A stretch of DNA of 24,811 nt from an uncultured Oscillospiraceae bacterium (GTDB taxonomy: Bacteria; Bacillota; Clostridia; Oscillospirales; Acutalibacteraceae). Below the pieces are notes generated by a model, which had not been told where the DNA came from, did no database searches, and saw only the letters and a list, made by a program, of their open reading frames with translations. The translations under genes were made by a program, and so were the position numbers. The DNA lies in the NCBI GenBank assembly GCA_910588935.1, contig CAJUSM010000044.1, positions 1 through 24,811 on the forward strand, written 5' to 3'. Numbering within the stretch: the stretch's first letter is position 1; every line of letters begins with the position of its first letter. This document shows, one piece after another, positions 15,420-23,331 of the stretch.

Positions 15420-17153
15420 ATGATACGCAAGCTTTCCCGGTGTATCCGGGAATACAAAAAAGACGTCTTGCTTACCCCTCTTACCGCTACCCTAGAGGTC
15501 GTTATGGAGGTAATCATCCCCCTGCTTATGGCCAACCTGATCGACCAGGGGATTGACCAGGGAAATATGGACGTTATTTTGCGGGTTGGCCTTTTGCTGG
15601 TGGCCTGCGCTGTAATCTCCTTGGCCTTTGGCGTGCTCTCCGGCTTTTATGGGGCCAAGGCCTCTACTGGTTTTGCCCGCAACCTGCGCCACGATATGTA
15701 CTACGCGGTGCAGAACTACTCTTTTTCCAATATAGATAAGTTTTCCTCTGCCAGCATTGTTACCCGGCTTACCACCGACGTAACCAATGTGCAGAACGCT
15801 TTTCAGATGATGATCCGCATTGCGGTGCGGGCTCCCATGACCCTTATTTTTTCTATGATTATGGCCTTTGGGGTAAACAGCCAGCTGGCCCTCATCTTTC
15901 TGGCGGTAATGCCTGTTCTGGGCGCGGGCCTGGCCCTGATCTCCACCCGGGCTTATCCTGCCTTTGAGCGGATGTTTAAGCACTACGACCGGATGAACAC
16001 CGTGGTTCAGGAAAACCTCCGGGGCATCCGGGTGGTAAAATCCTTTGTGCGGGAGGACTTTGAGACAGAAAAGTTTGTGGAATCCTCAGAGCACATCCGC
16101 CGGGACTCTGTACTGGCGGAAAAGATTCTGGCATTTAACTCCCCCCTTATGCAAATCTGCATGTACGGCACCATTCTGCTGATCTCCTGGTTTGGCGCCC
16201 GGCTGATTGTGGGCAGCTCTATGACCACCGGCCAGCTGATGAGCATGATGAGCTATGCCATGCAGGTACTTATGAGCCTGATGATGCTTACCATGATTTT
16301 TATTATGACCACCATGTCCCGGGCCTCCGCCAAGCGCATTGTGGAGATTCTGGACGAGGAAAGCGATATTACCGATGGCTCCCGGAATGTAAAAACCGTA
16401 AAGGACGGCTCCATTGTCTTTGAAAACGTGGACTTCAACTACCAGAAAACCGGCCGTACCTGCCTTTCCGGCGTCAACCTGAACATAAAGCCTGGCCAAA
16501 CTATTGGCGTGCTGGGCGGCACAGGCAGCGGCAAAACCAGCCTTGTCCAGCTGATTCCCCGGCTGTATGACGTGAGCCAGGGCAAGGTGCTGGTAGGCGG
16601 CGTAGACGTGCGGGACTACAATGTAGAGGCCCTGCGGGAAGAGGTGGCCATGGTGCTCCAGAAAAACGAGCTCTTCTCCGGCACCATTAAGGAAAACCTG
16701 CGCTGGGGCGATGAAAACGCCAGCGATGAGGACATTCAGCGGGTGTGCCGCCTAGCCCAGGCAGACAGCTTTATCCAGGAGTTCCCAGAAGGGTACGATA
16801 CCCACATTGAGCAGGGTGGCTCCAATGTATCCGGCGGCCAGAAACAGCGGCTGTGCATTGCCAGGGCCCTGCTGAAAAAGCCGAAAATCCTAATTCTGGA
16901 CGACTCCACCAGCGCGGTGGATACCCACACCGACGCCATGATCCGCCAGGCATTCCGGGAAGAAATCCCGGACACCACCAAGATTATTATTGCCCAGCGG
17001 GTAACCTCTGTACAGGATGCAGACCAGATAATTGTGCTGGACGGGGGAAAAATTGCCGACATTGGCACCCACGACCAGCTGATGGGCACCAGCGCCATTT
17101 ACCGCGAGGTGTTCGAATCTCAACAGAAAGGGGAGAGCGCGAATGCCTCCTAG
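15420..17153 (+). CDS. heterodimeric ABC exporter subunit with degenerate ATPase site
   Basis: This 577-residue protein fuses a six-helix transmembrane domain (about 1-315) to a nucleotide-binding domain. It should pair with the next gene product to export drugs or other hydrophobic compounds. Walker A is GGTGSGKT (366-373), the Q-loop has Gln414, the signature is SGGQ (471-474) and Walker B is ILILDD. The catalytic Glu is replaced by Asp495 and the switch His by Gln526 (IIIAQR). The same two changes are known in TM287 of the TM287/288 exporter and mark this as the subunit carrying the degenerate half-site. The AAAGGA site lies about 13 bases before ATG. The 3' end overlaps the next gene by 11 bases, indicating translational coupling. 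Confidence 0.93.
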   Translation: MIRKLSRCIREYKKDVLLTPLTATLEVVMEVIIPLLMANLIDQGIDQGNMDVILRVGLLLVACAVISLAFGVLSGFYGAKASTGFARNLRHDMYYAVQNYSFSNIDKFSSASIVTRLTTDVTNVQNAFQMMIRIAVRAPMTLIFSMIMAFGVNSQLALIFLAVMPVLGAGLALISTRAYPAFERMFKHYDRMNTVVQENLRGIRVVKSFVREDFETEKFVESSEHIRRDSVLAEKILAFNSPLMQICMYGTILLISWFGARLIVGSSMTTGQLMSMMSYAMQVLMSLMMLTMIFIMTTMSRASAKRIVEILDEESDITDGSRNVKTVKDGSIVFENVDFNYQKTGRTCLSGVNLNIKPGQTIGVLGGTGSGKTSLVQLIPRLYDVSQGKVLVGGVDVRDYNVEALREEVAMVLQKNELFSGTIKENLRWGDENASDEDIQRVCRLAQADSFIQEFPEGYDTHIEQGGSNVSGGQKQRLCIARALLKKPKILILDDSTSAVDTHTDAMIRQAFREEIPDTTKIIIAQRVTSVQDADQIIVLDGGKIADIGTHDQLMGTSAIYREVFESQQKGESANAS

Positions 17154-19050
17154 AGGACCTATGGGCGCGGCCTTTGCCAAAAACCGGCCCAAGCCCAAAG
17201 ACCAGGGCAAAACCATTAAGCGGCTGCTCAGCTACATTGATACCCCCAATAAAGTCCGTTTGGCGGTGGTTTTCCTATGCATTATTGTTAGCGCCATTGC
17301 CGGGGTTCTGGGCTCTATGTTCCTGGAAATCTTGATTGACGACTACATTACCCCCCTGCTGGGAGAGAGCAACCCCGTATTCACCGGCCTGCTTCAGGCC
17401 ATTGGCACAATGGGGCTGATCTACCTGCTGGGCGCGGCCGCCACCTTTACCTATAACTGGCTAATGGCCACTGTGTCTCAGGGTATTCTAAAGGACATCC
17501 GCAACGACCTGTTTTCCCACATGCAGCGGCTGCCCATCAAGTATTTTGACACCCACACCCATGGCGATATTATGAGCCGCTATACAAACGACACAGACAC
17601 CCTGCGGATGCTGGTCTCCCAGAGCATTCCCCAGCTGTTCAACACGGTAATTACCCTAACGGCAGTATTTGTGGCTATGGTAACCACCAGCTTAGCCCTA
17701 ACAGCCCTTATGCTGGCTCTGGTAGCCTTCATGCTGTTCCTCACCAAAAAAATCGGCGAAAACAGCGGCAAATACTTTGCCCGCCAGCAAAAATCCCTGG
17801 GAGCCATTAACGGCTATATCGAGGAAATGGTCACAGGCCAAAAGGTGATTAAGGTCTTCTGCCACGAAGAGAAGGCCAAGGAGGGCTTCGATGAGCTCAA
17901 CAACACCCTGCGGGAAGAGGCCAGCCGCGCCAACGCCTTTGCCAATATTATGGGCCCGGTTATGAACAACCTGGGCAACCTCCAGTACGCGGTGCTGGCC
18001 ATTGCCGGGGGCGCTTTGGCCCTAGGCGGGATCGGGGGCCTTACCTTAGGCGGTATTGCGGCTTTCCTGCAGCTGAGCAGAAGCTTTACCATGCCCATTG
18101 GGCAGGTGGCCCAGCAGTTTAACACCATTGTAATGGCCCTGGCCGGCGCGGAGCGGATTTTTGACCTAATGGACGAACAGCCAGAGCAGGACGAGGGCTA
18201 TGTGGTGCTTGTAAACGCCCGGGAGGAAAACGGCCAGATTGTGGAGACCCAGGAGCGCACCGGGCTCTGGGCCTGGAAGCACCGCCACGGGGACGGCACC
18301 GTAACCTACACCAAGCTGACCGGCCATGTGGAGCTCCACGAGGTAGACTTTGGCTACACAGAGGAAAAGCTTGTGCTGCATGACATTGACATTGAGGCGG
18401 ATCCCGGGAAAAAGATTGCCTTTGTAGGGGCAACCGGCGCGGGAAAGACCACCATCACCAACCTGATCAACCGGTTCTACGATATTGCCGACGGTAAAAT
18501 TCGCTATGACGGCATCAACATCAACAAGATCAAAAAACCGGATCTCCGGCGCTCCCTGGGCATTGTGCTCCAGGACACCAACCTTTTCACCGGCACGGTA
18601 CGGGAGAATATCCGGTATGGCAAGCTGGACGCCACCGATGAGGAAATTGAGGCCGCGGCGAAGCTGGCCAATGCCGATGGCTTTATCCGCCGGCTGCCCG
18701 AGGGCTACGACACCGTGCTTTCTGGGGACGGAGGAAGCCTTTCCCAGGGCCAGCGGCAGCTGCTCTCTATTGCCCGGGCCGCCGTGGCCGACCCGCCGGT
18801 AATGGTGCTGGACGAAGCCACCTCCTCTATTGACACCCGCACCGAGCGCCTGGTGCAGCAGGGCATGGACGGCCTCATGGAGGGGCGCACCGTGTTCGTC
18901 ATTGCCCACCGGCTCTCCACCATCCAGAACTCTGACAGCATTCTTGTGCTGGAGCTGGGAAGGATTATTGAGCGGGGAACCCACGAAGAGCTTATTGCCC
19001 AGCGAGGAAAATATTATCAGCTGTACACCGGCGCCTTTGAGCTGGAGTAG
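17143..19050 (+). CDS. heterodimeric ABC exporter subunit with canonical Walker motifs
   Basis: This 635-residue partner of the preceding ABC protein has a transmembrane domain (about 35-335) and a nucleotide-binding domain. Walker A is GATGAGKT (429-436), Walker B is VMVLDE with catalytic Glu558, and the switch is FVIAHR with His589. Its signature is LSQGQ (533-537) instead of LSGGQ, as in TM288, so it completes the degenerate site of the partner. An insertion of about 45 residues (350-395, around GLWAWKHRHGDG) between the two domains is an extra seen in long clostridial members. GGGGAG lies seven bases before ATG and the start overlaps the upstream gene. The substrate is unknown. Regulation by the MarR protein points to an antimicrobial or toxic compound. 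Confidence 0.93.
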   Translation: MPPRGPMGAAFAKNRPKPKDQGKTIKRLLSYIDTPNKVRLAVVFLCIIVSAIAGVLGSMFLEILIDDYITPLLGESNPVFTGLLQAIGTMGLIYLLGAAATFTYNWLMATVSQGILKDIRNDLFSHMQRLPIKYFDTHTHGDIMSRYTNDTDTLRMLVSQSIPQLFNTVITLTAVFVAMVTTSLALTALMLALVAFMLFLTKKIGENSGKYFARQQKSLGAINGYIEEMVTGQKVIKVFCHEEKAKEGFDELNNTLREEASRANAFANIMGPVMNNLGNLQYAVLAIAGGALALGGIGGLTLGGIAAFLQLSRSFTMPIGQVAQQFNTIVMALAGAERIFDLMDEQPEQDEGYVVLVNAREENGQIVETQERTGLWAWKHRHGDGTVTYTKLTGHVELHEVDFGYTEEKLVLHDIDIEADPGKKIAFVGATGAGKTTITNLINRFYDIADGKIRYDGININKIKKPDLRRSLGIVLQDTNLFTGTVRENIRYGKLDATDEEIEAAAKLANADGFIRRLPEGYDTVLSGDGGSLSQGQRQLLSIARAAVADPPVMVLDEATSSIDTRTERLVQQGMDGLMEGRTVFVIAHRLSTIQNSDSILVLELGRIIERGTHEELIAQRGKYYQLYTGAFELE

Positions 19051-19077
19051 AGGAAAACCAGAAAAAATAGTTTCAAA

Positions 19078-19104
19078 AAAAGGGAGCCGAAAGGCTCCCT
19101 TTTC
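19078..19104. terminator. bidirectional terminator between the ABC operon and the carboxypeptidase gene
   Basis: GGGAGCC-GAAA-GGCTCCC (19082-19099) is a perfect stem with a stable tetraloop. It has TTTT after it on the plus strand and seven T residues after it on the minus strand, so it can serve both converging genes. Confidence 0.9.
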
Positions 19105-19269
19105 AATTTGTGCAGGCTTGTAAAGCGTTCTAAAAATCCGAACAGGGGCTTGCCAGAGAAACCATGAGCCCGCTCTGCCCTCGGGTTGGAACAAGGGCAT
19201 AAAGTAAAGCCCGCAAACTTTTTGCCAGGGCTCACCATACCTTGGGGCTGCCCTTCCGTCTATCCAATA

Positions 19270-20778
19270 TCACAGGTCCCGAAATTTCCGTACCCGCCGG
19301 AGCTGCCGCTGTTTCCGCCGGTAGAATACCACCAGAATCAGGTAAACCACCACCAGCGCGCCAATTGCCGCCATAACCGCAATAAACCAGGGGGCGGTCA
19401 GCAGGGATTTTCCCTGCTCCCAGCCAGCCACCAGGTCGCTCCTGGCCACCGACTCTGTGGCCACTACCTTCACAGTGGCAATCACCTCGTCCGCATAGCG
19501 CATAGTGGCAACGCCCACCTCTTCTCCCTTGCGTACAGGGGCCTGCACGCTTTCCGGCTTCTCCACGGTTACCACAATAGAGCTGGCGTCCACGCTTTTG
19601 GGCAGCATAACGCTTACATTGTCATCTGCAGCCAAAAGCAGCTCGTCCTTCTGAAAGGCATAGTCCAGTTTTACCGAGCTGAGCACATCCCCCTGGGAGA
19701 CAATGGTCTTTTTTTCCAGATTGGAAAAGGCCCAGCGGTACAGGGTGGCCGAGTCCAGCATTTCGTAGTGGATGCCGGATTCATAGCCCTCCATATCCCC
19801 CATGGCGATAATAATGTAGGTATACCCAAAGGCCACGGCAGAGGAGGCCAGGCAGAACCCTGCCTGGTCGTGAGAACCGGTTTTAATCCCTGTGGCGTAG
19901 ATATAGTAGTAGTTAACGCCGCTCTGGGGATCCTCAAAATTCTGGATCATCCGGTTGGTGTTGGAAAGGATCTCTTCCTCCGGGCTCATGTTTGTAGCCG
20001 GTTTTTTATACCGGGCGGCGCCGGTAATCTGGGTAAACATGGGCAGGCTCATGGCGTACTTTGTAATGGTGGCCATATCCCGGGCAGTGGAATAGTGGTT
20101 GTCGTTGTGCAAGCCATGGGGGTTGGTAAAGTGGGTATTCTTGCAGCCCAGCTCCTTCGCTTTCTCGTTCATCAGCCTTACAAAATAGCTGCTGTTGCTG
20201 TAGTCGGTAATCCCCCCCTCTGGGTCGGGCTGGGGCTCGCCCATTGCCCCCTCTTCCCCTTCCGGCGCGCCGGGGTCCTCTGGGTGGGGAACATTGCTGG
20301 ATGTAAGGCGGCCGCTTTCGTACAGGCCGTCCACATATTCCATTAGGGCCACCGCGGCGTCATTGCCAGAGGGCACCATAAGCAGGTTGAGCATTTCCTC
20401 GCCGGTAAGCTCCTCCCCCACCTTAATACCGGCCAAAGAGCTGCCTGTGTTCTTTAGGTGGTCCTCCACGCTTTGGGGCACGGTAATTCGGGTGTTCTCT
20501 ATATCGGGAATATTCTCGTAGGCCACAATATAGGTCATAATCTTGGTCATAGAGGCCATGGGGAGCTCCTGGTCTGGATTTAGGGTATAGGCCGCGGTAT
20601 CGGTATCCAGGTTCAACATAAAAAAGGATTTGCAGTGGGGGTGGTCGCTGTTGCGCTCATCCTCCAGGTCCCAGTCCCAGTTAAAGGTAAAGCCTTCGGC
20701 AGCATAGGCCGGCATAGTAGAAAGGGCCGCCACACTGAGGGCTAGAATGACAGAGGCCAGTTTTTTTAAAAATTTCAT
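19270..20778 (-). CDS. D-alanyl-D-alanine carboxypeptidase (PBP5/DacF-like)
   Basis: This 502-residue low-molecular-weight penicillin-binding protein trims the terminal D-Ala from peptidoglycan stem peptides outside the membrane. A signal peptide ends at AYA (about residue 26). The peptidase S11 motifs are SMTK (Ser76 nucleophile, Lys79), SGN (137-139) and KTG (299-301). A Pro/Glu/Gly-rich acidic insertion (about 160-190) lies between the SGN and KTG motifs and is absent from typical DacA. A beta-rich C-terminal domain (about 365-455) follows, then a membrane helix (about 465-488) and a short basic tail. The anchor is therefore a true transmembrane helix, not an amphipathic one. The GGGAGGA site is eight bases before the ATG. 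It is transcribed alone, towards the ABC operon. Confidence 0.93.
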   Translation of the reverse strand: MKFLKKLASVILALSVAALSTMPAYAAEGFTFNWDWDLEDERNSDHPHCKSFFMLNLDTDTAAYTLNPDQELPMASMTKIMTYIVAYENIPDIENTRITVPQSVEDHLKNTGSSLAGIKVGEELTGEEMLNLLMVPSGNDAAVALMEYVDGLYESGRLTSSNVPHPEDPGAPEGEEGAMGEPQPDPEGGITDYSNSSYFVRLMNEKAKELGCKNTHFTNPHGLHNDNHYSTARDMATITKYAMSLPMFTQITGAARYKKPATNMSPEEEILSNTNRMIQNFEDPQSGVNYYYIYATGIKTGSHDQAGFCLASSAVAFGYTYIIIAMGDMEGYESGIHYEMLDSATLYRWAFSNLEKKTIVSQGDVLSSVKLDYAFQKDELLLAADDNVSVMLPKSVDASSIVVTVEKPESVQAPVRKGEEVGVATMRYADEVIATVKVVATESVARSDLVAGWEQGKSLLTAPWFIAVMAAIGALVVVYLILVVFYRRKQRQLRRVRKFRDL

Positions 20779-20900
20779 GTGTTCAATCCTCCCTGTTTAT
20801 GTTATGATATAGTTGGCACATTTGGAAAACGCTTTTTCAAAAGGCTTTGCCTGTACCACGCGTCTCGTCAAACCCTGGTAAACAGGATACTTTTTGACAG

Positions 20901-21027
20901 GGGCTTGTCTTACGATTCATAAAGAGGAATCCAGGGGCCGTAGCCGCAAAAGCCTTTGCCCGCAAAAGGAACCCCAAGTCAATTCTTAGCTCAGGGCATG
21001 GTGTCTGCGGCTCTACAAAACAAGCCC
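20901..21027. repeat. imperfect inverted-repeat element with GGGCTTGT ends
   Basis: GGGCTTGT (20901-20908) pairs with ACAAGCCC (21020-21027). Inside, GTAGCCGCA (about 20940-20948) pairs with TGCGGCTCTAC (about 21005-21015) apart from a two-base bulge, and GCAAAAG/CCTTTGC hairpins occupy the centre. It looks like a small palindromic intergenic element with no coding capacity. Confidence 0.45.
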
Positions 21028-21189
21028 TATGATATCTAAAAACGGAAAAGCCTAGGATTTTTGGAAGGCAGGACAAAGTCTGGGCGCTTCTGGCTCCAAA
21101 AATCCGCACCTATAGTATACACTGTAATTCCAAGAAATGAAAGCCAAATTTTCTTGAGATATTGTGAACTTTTACCGCACATCTGGTTA

Positions 21190-21348
21190 GGGCTTGTTTA
21201 AAAAATCGAAAACGCCCTCTTTTTGCCCAGAACCGGCCATCTTCCGCGTCGAAAAACCCGGCAATACACAAGTATTACTCGCGATTTTTTCTTAAGGCTG
21301 ACCACTTCTACTCAAAAATCCGTCATTTCCCCTATTTTCAAATGAACC
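21190..21348. repeat. long copy of the dispersed intergenic repeat, abutting sbcD
   Basis: The left end GGGCTTGTTTAAAAA (from 21190) is imperfectly complementary to the right end TTTTCAAATGAACC (21335-21348). The left 39 bases align with the reverse complement of 13591-13628, which defines a repeat family within this window. The right end stops two bases before the AAGGAG ribosome site of sbcD, so the element forms that gene's leader and may contain its promoter. Confidence 0.6.
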
Positions 21349-21362
21349 ATAAGGAGAGAAAA

Positions 21363-22484
21363 ATGGTTATTTTCCATACCTCAGATTGGCATTTGGGCCG
21401 AATGCTCCGGGGCCGAAGCCTAATAGAGGACCAAAAATATTTTCTAGACCAAGTCTTTTTGCCGGCGGTGGAGCAGGAGCGCCCGGCCTGTGTTCTGTTG
21501 GCTGGGGATATCTATGACCGCCAAGTGGCCTCTCCAGAGGCTATCCGCCTGTTCGACAGCGCCCTAGACCGCCTGACCCAGCTGGGGTGCAAGGTGCTGG
21601 CCATTGCCGGCAACCACGATGGAGCGGACAGAATTGCCCTAATGAAACGGGCCCTGCAAAAAAGCGGCGTTTACCTGGCTACCCAGCTGGAGGACGCCCT
21701 GGAGCCAGTGCTGCTGCAGGAAGGGCGCACCACGGTTCAGGTCTTCCTTTTGCCCTATTTTGATCCCGCCCAGGCCAGGGATTTCTTTGGCGACGACTCC
21801 CTCCGGGGAGAGGGGCAGTGTATGGAGCGTATGCTGGAAGAGCTGAAAAAGCGCTTTCTTCCGGGGGCAAAGCATATTTTGGCTGCCCACTGCTTTGCCG
21901 CTGGCGCCTCTGTTTGTGACTCTGAAAGTATTTTTGTAGGCGGCAGCGGGCAGGTTCCGCCCTCGCTGTTCATGGCCTTTGATTATGTTGCCCTGGGCCA
22001 CCTTCACGGCCCCCAGCAGGCAGGGGAAAACGCCTGGTACTCCGGCTCTCCCCTGAAATACTCGGTTAGCGAAGCAGGCCAGAAAAAAGGCTTTCTCCGG
22101 CTTACGGCAGGAGAAGAGGGCATTTCGGCTGAGCCAGTGCCTATCTCTCCCCTACGGGACGTAAGAAAGCTCCAGGGGCTCTTTGCCGACCTGGAGGCAG
22201 CAGGGCAAAAGGCCCCCTGCGGCGACTACCTGGATATCTCCCTGGAGGACCCGGCCCCGGTGCTTATGGCGGCGGAACGGCTGCGGCCCTATTACCCCAA
22301 CCTGCTGGAGGTTCGCAACCAGTGGGCTGTGCTGACCCAAGAAAGCCCGCGCTCCGCCAAGCTAAAGGGGCTGAGCCATGAGGATCTATTTGAAGCGTTT
22401 ATGCGGGACATCTGCGGCGTAGAGGCAGGGAAAGAAGACATGGCCCTGTTTCGGGATGTTCTGAAAGAGGTTGGGGAAGGCTGA
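21363..22484 (+). CDS. sbcD: SbcD-type exonuclease/endonuclease subunit (Mre11 family)
   Basis: This 373-residue metallophosphoesterase should cut DNA hairpins and ends in complex with the SbcC ATPase. The phosphoesterase motifs are TSDWHLG (Asp8, His10), GDIYDR (Asp49), GNHD (83-86), a later AAHCF and ALGHLHGPQ. A capping domain follows to the C-terminus. The start at 21363 has AGGAG six bases upstream and gives the family's MxxxHTSDWHLG opening. An ATG 21 bases earlier is in frame but lies inside the repeat. The usual downstream sbcC is missing: the next gene, 61 bases on, is a HAD phosphatase. SbcC must be encoded elsewhere, or this enzyme works alone. Confidence 0.93.
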   Translation: MVIFHTSDWHLGRMLRGRSLIEDQKYFLDQVFLPAVEQERPACVLLAGDIYDRQVASPEAIRLFDSALDRLTQLGCKVLAIAGNHDGADRIALMKRALQKSGVYLATQLEDALEPVLLQEGRTTVQVFLLPYFDPAQARDFFGDDSLRGEGQCMERMLEELKKRFLPGAKHILAAHCFAAGASVCDSESIFVGGSGQVPPSLFMAFDYVALGHLHGPQQAGENAWYSGSPLKYSVSEAGQKKGFLRLTAGEEGISAEPVPISPLRDVRKLQGLFADLEAAGQKAPCGDYLDISLEDPAPVLMAAERLRPYYPNLLEVRNQWAVLTQESPRSAKLKGLSHEDLFEAFMRDICGVEAGKEDMALFRDVLKEVGEG

Positions 22485-22545
22485 AGCCCCCAGAACGGGG
22501 GCCGGCCTGTTTTCTCCCCTATAACATGCAAAGGAGACAATACAT

Positions 22546-23196
22546 ATGAAAAAATATTTCCTTTTCGACCTGGACGGCACCTTGGCCGACACTGGCCCTG
22601 GCATTACCGGCTGTGTGCAGGACACCCTCCGCCGGTTGGGCTGGCCAGACCAAACCCCTCAATTCCTCCGGCGCTTTGTGGGCCCGCCGCTGATGGAGTC
22701 GTTCCAAACCTTCTGCAATCTGGACGAAACCGCCGCGCGCCGGGCTATCCAGCTCTATCGGGAGCGCTACGTGGCCTGGGGCGTGTACCAAAGCCCCCTT
22801 TATCCTGGCATCCGGGATATGCTGGCCAGGCTCTCTCAAATTGTCACCCTTTGCGTGGCCACCTCCAAGCGGGAGGAGGGCGCGGTGCAAATTTTGGAAA
22901 TGCGGGGAATTGCCAACTATTTTTCCGTAATTGTAGGAGACGATTCCACCCGGCCCACCAAGTCCGCCGTAATTCAGGAGGCTCTGGACCGGCTGGGCAA
23001 TCCCCCGGCCGAGCAGGCTGCCATGGTGGGAGACCGGAGCTACGACATAGAAGGGGCCAGGGCCTGCGGAATCCAGACCATTGGGGCCTGCTACGGCTAC
23101 GCGCCCCCTGGGGAGCTGGCTCGGGCTGGAGCCGATTACTTAGCGGCCAGTGTAGAGGACCTGGAATCCATTTGCCGAATGCTTGCCGCCGACTAG
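22546..23196 (+). CDS. HAD family hydrolase (phosphoglycolate-phosphatase-like)
   Basis: This 216-residue haloacid-dehalogenase phosphatase has all four motifs: DLDGT (Asp8 nucleophile, Asp10 acid/base), ATSK (Thr106), Lys139 and GDRSYD (Asp163, Asp167). The alpha-helical cap inserted after motif I (about 18-85) is of the C1 type seen in Gph, PpaX and phosphonatase-like enzymes. The substrate cannot be told. Candidates are 2-phosphoglycolate from DNA repair, which would suit the neighbour sbcD, or a nucleotide or sugar phosphate. AAGGAG lies eight bases before the ATG. It is co-directional with sbcD at 61 bases and both end at the terminator near 23221. Confidence 0.9.
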   Translation: MKKYFLFDLDGTLADTGPGITGCVQDTLRRLGWPDQTPQFLRRFVGPPLMESFQTFCNLDETAARRAIQLYRERYVAWGVYQSPLYPGIRDMLARLSQIVTLCVATSKREEGAVQILEMRGIANYFSVIVGDDSTRPTKSAVIQEALDRLGNPPAEQAAMVGDRSYDIEGARACGIQTIGACYGYAPPGELARAGADYLAASVEDLESICRMLAAD

Positions 23197-23205
23197 GGCT
23201 TGTCA

Positions 23206-23254
23206 TAAAAAGAAAAACAGCCGGCATAGCCCTTGGGCCATGCCGGTTTCATTT
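23206..23254. terminator. bidirectional terminator between the HAD and lipoprotein genes
   Basis: CCGGCAT-a-GCCC (23221-23232) pairs with GGGC-c-ATGCCGG (23235-23246), with TTTCATTTC after it on the plus strand. On the minus strand the stem is followed by a T-rich run (complement of 23206-23218). It can serve both converging units. Confidence 0.85.
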
Positions 23255-23331
23255 CGGGGCTTGCTTTTCGCCCAAAACTGTCACATAGTCGATTAACAGA
23301 ATTCCTCTTGCTCCTTTTTGCGAAAGATTAC

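Larger units (their letters stand above)
20779..21362. other. gene-free interval of repeats before sbcD
   Basis: These 584 bases hold no frame that looks coding. The part next to the carboxypeptidase gene must carry its promoter, but I could not fix one with confidence. The rest is mostly an imperfect palindrome at 20901-21027 and a dispersed repeat at 21190-21348, listed separately. Between them (21028-21189) is AT-rich sequence with no clear signal apart from a TATAGTATAC stretch near 21112. Confidence 0.6.

Noticed and set aside
18166..19200. Minus-strand open frame of 344 codons opposite the second ABC gene
   Set aside because: It lies over conserved Walker and signature motifs on the other strand and has shadow-type composition.
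19186..20346. Plus-strand open frame of 386 codons opposite the carboxypeptidase gene
   Set aside because: It is antisense to a gene with all S11 motifs. No ribosome site or recognisable domain.
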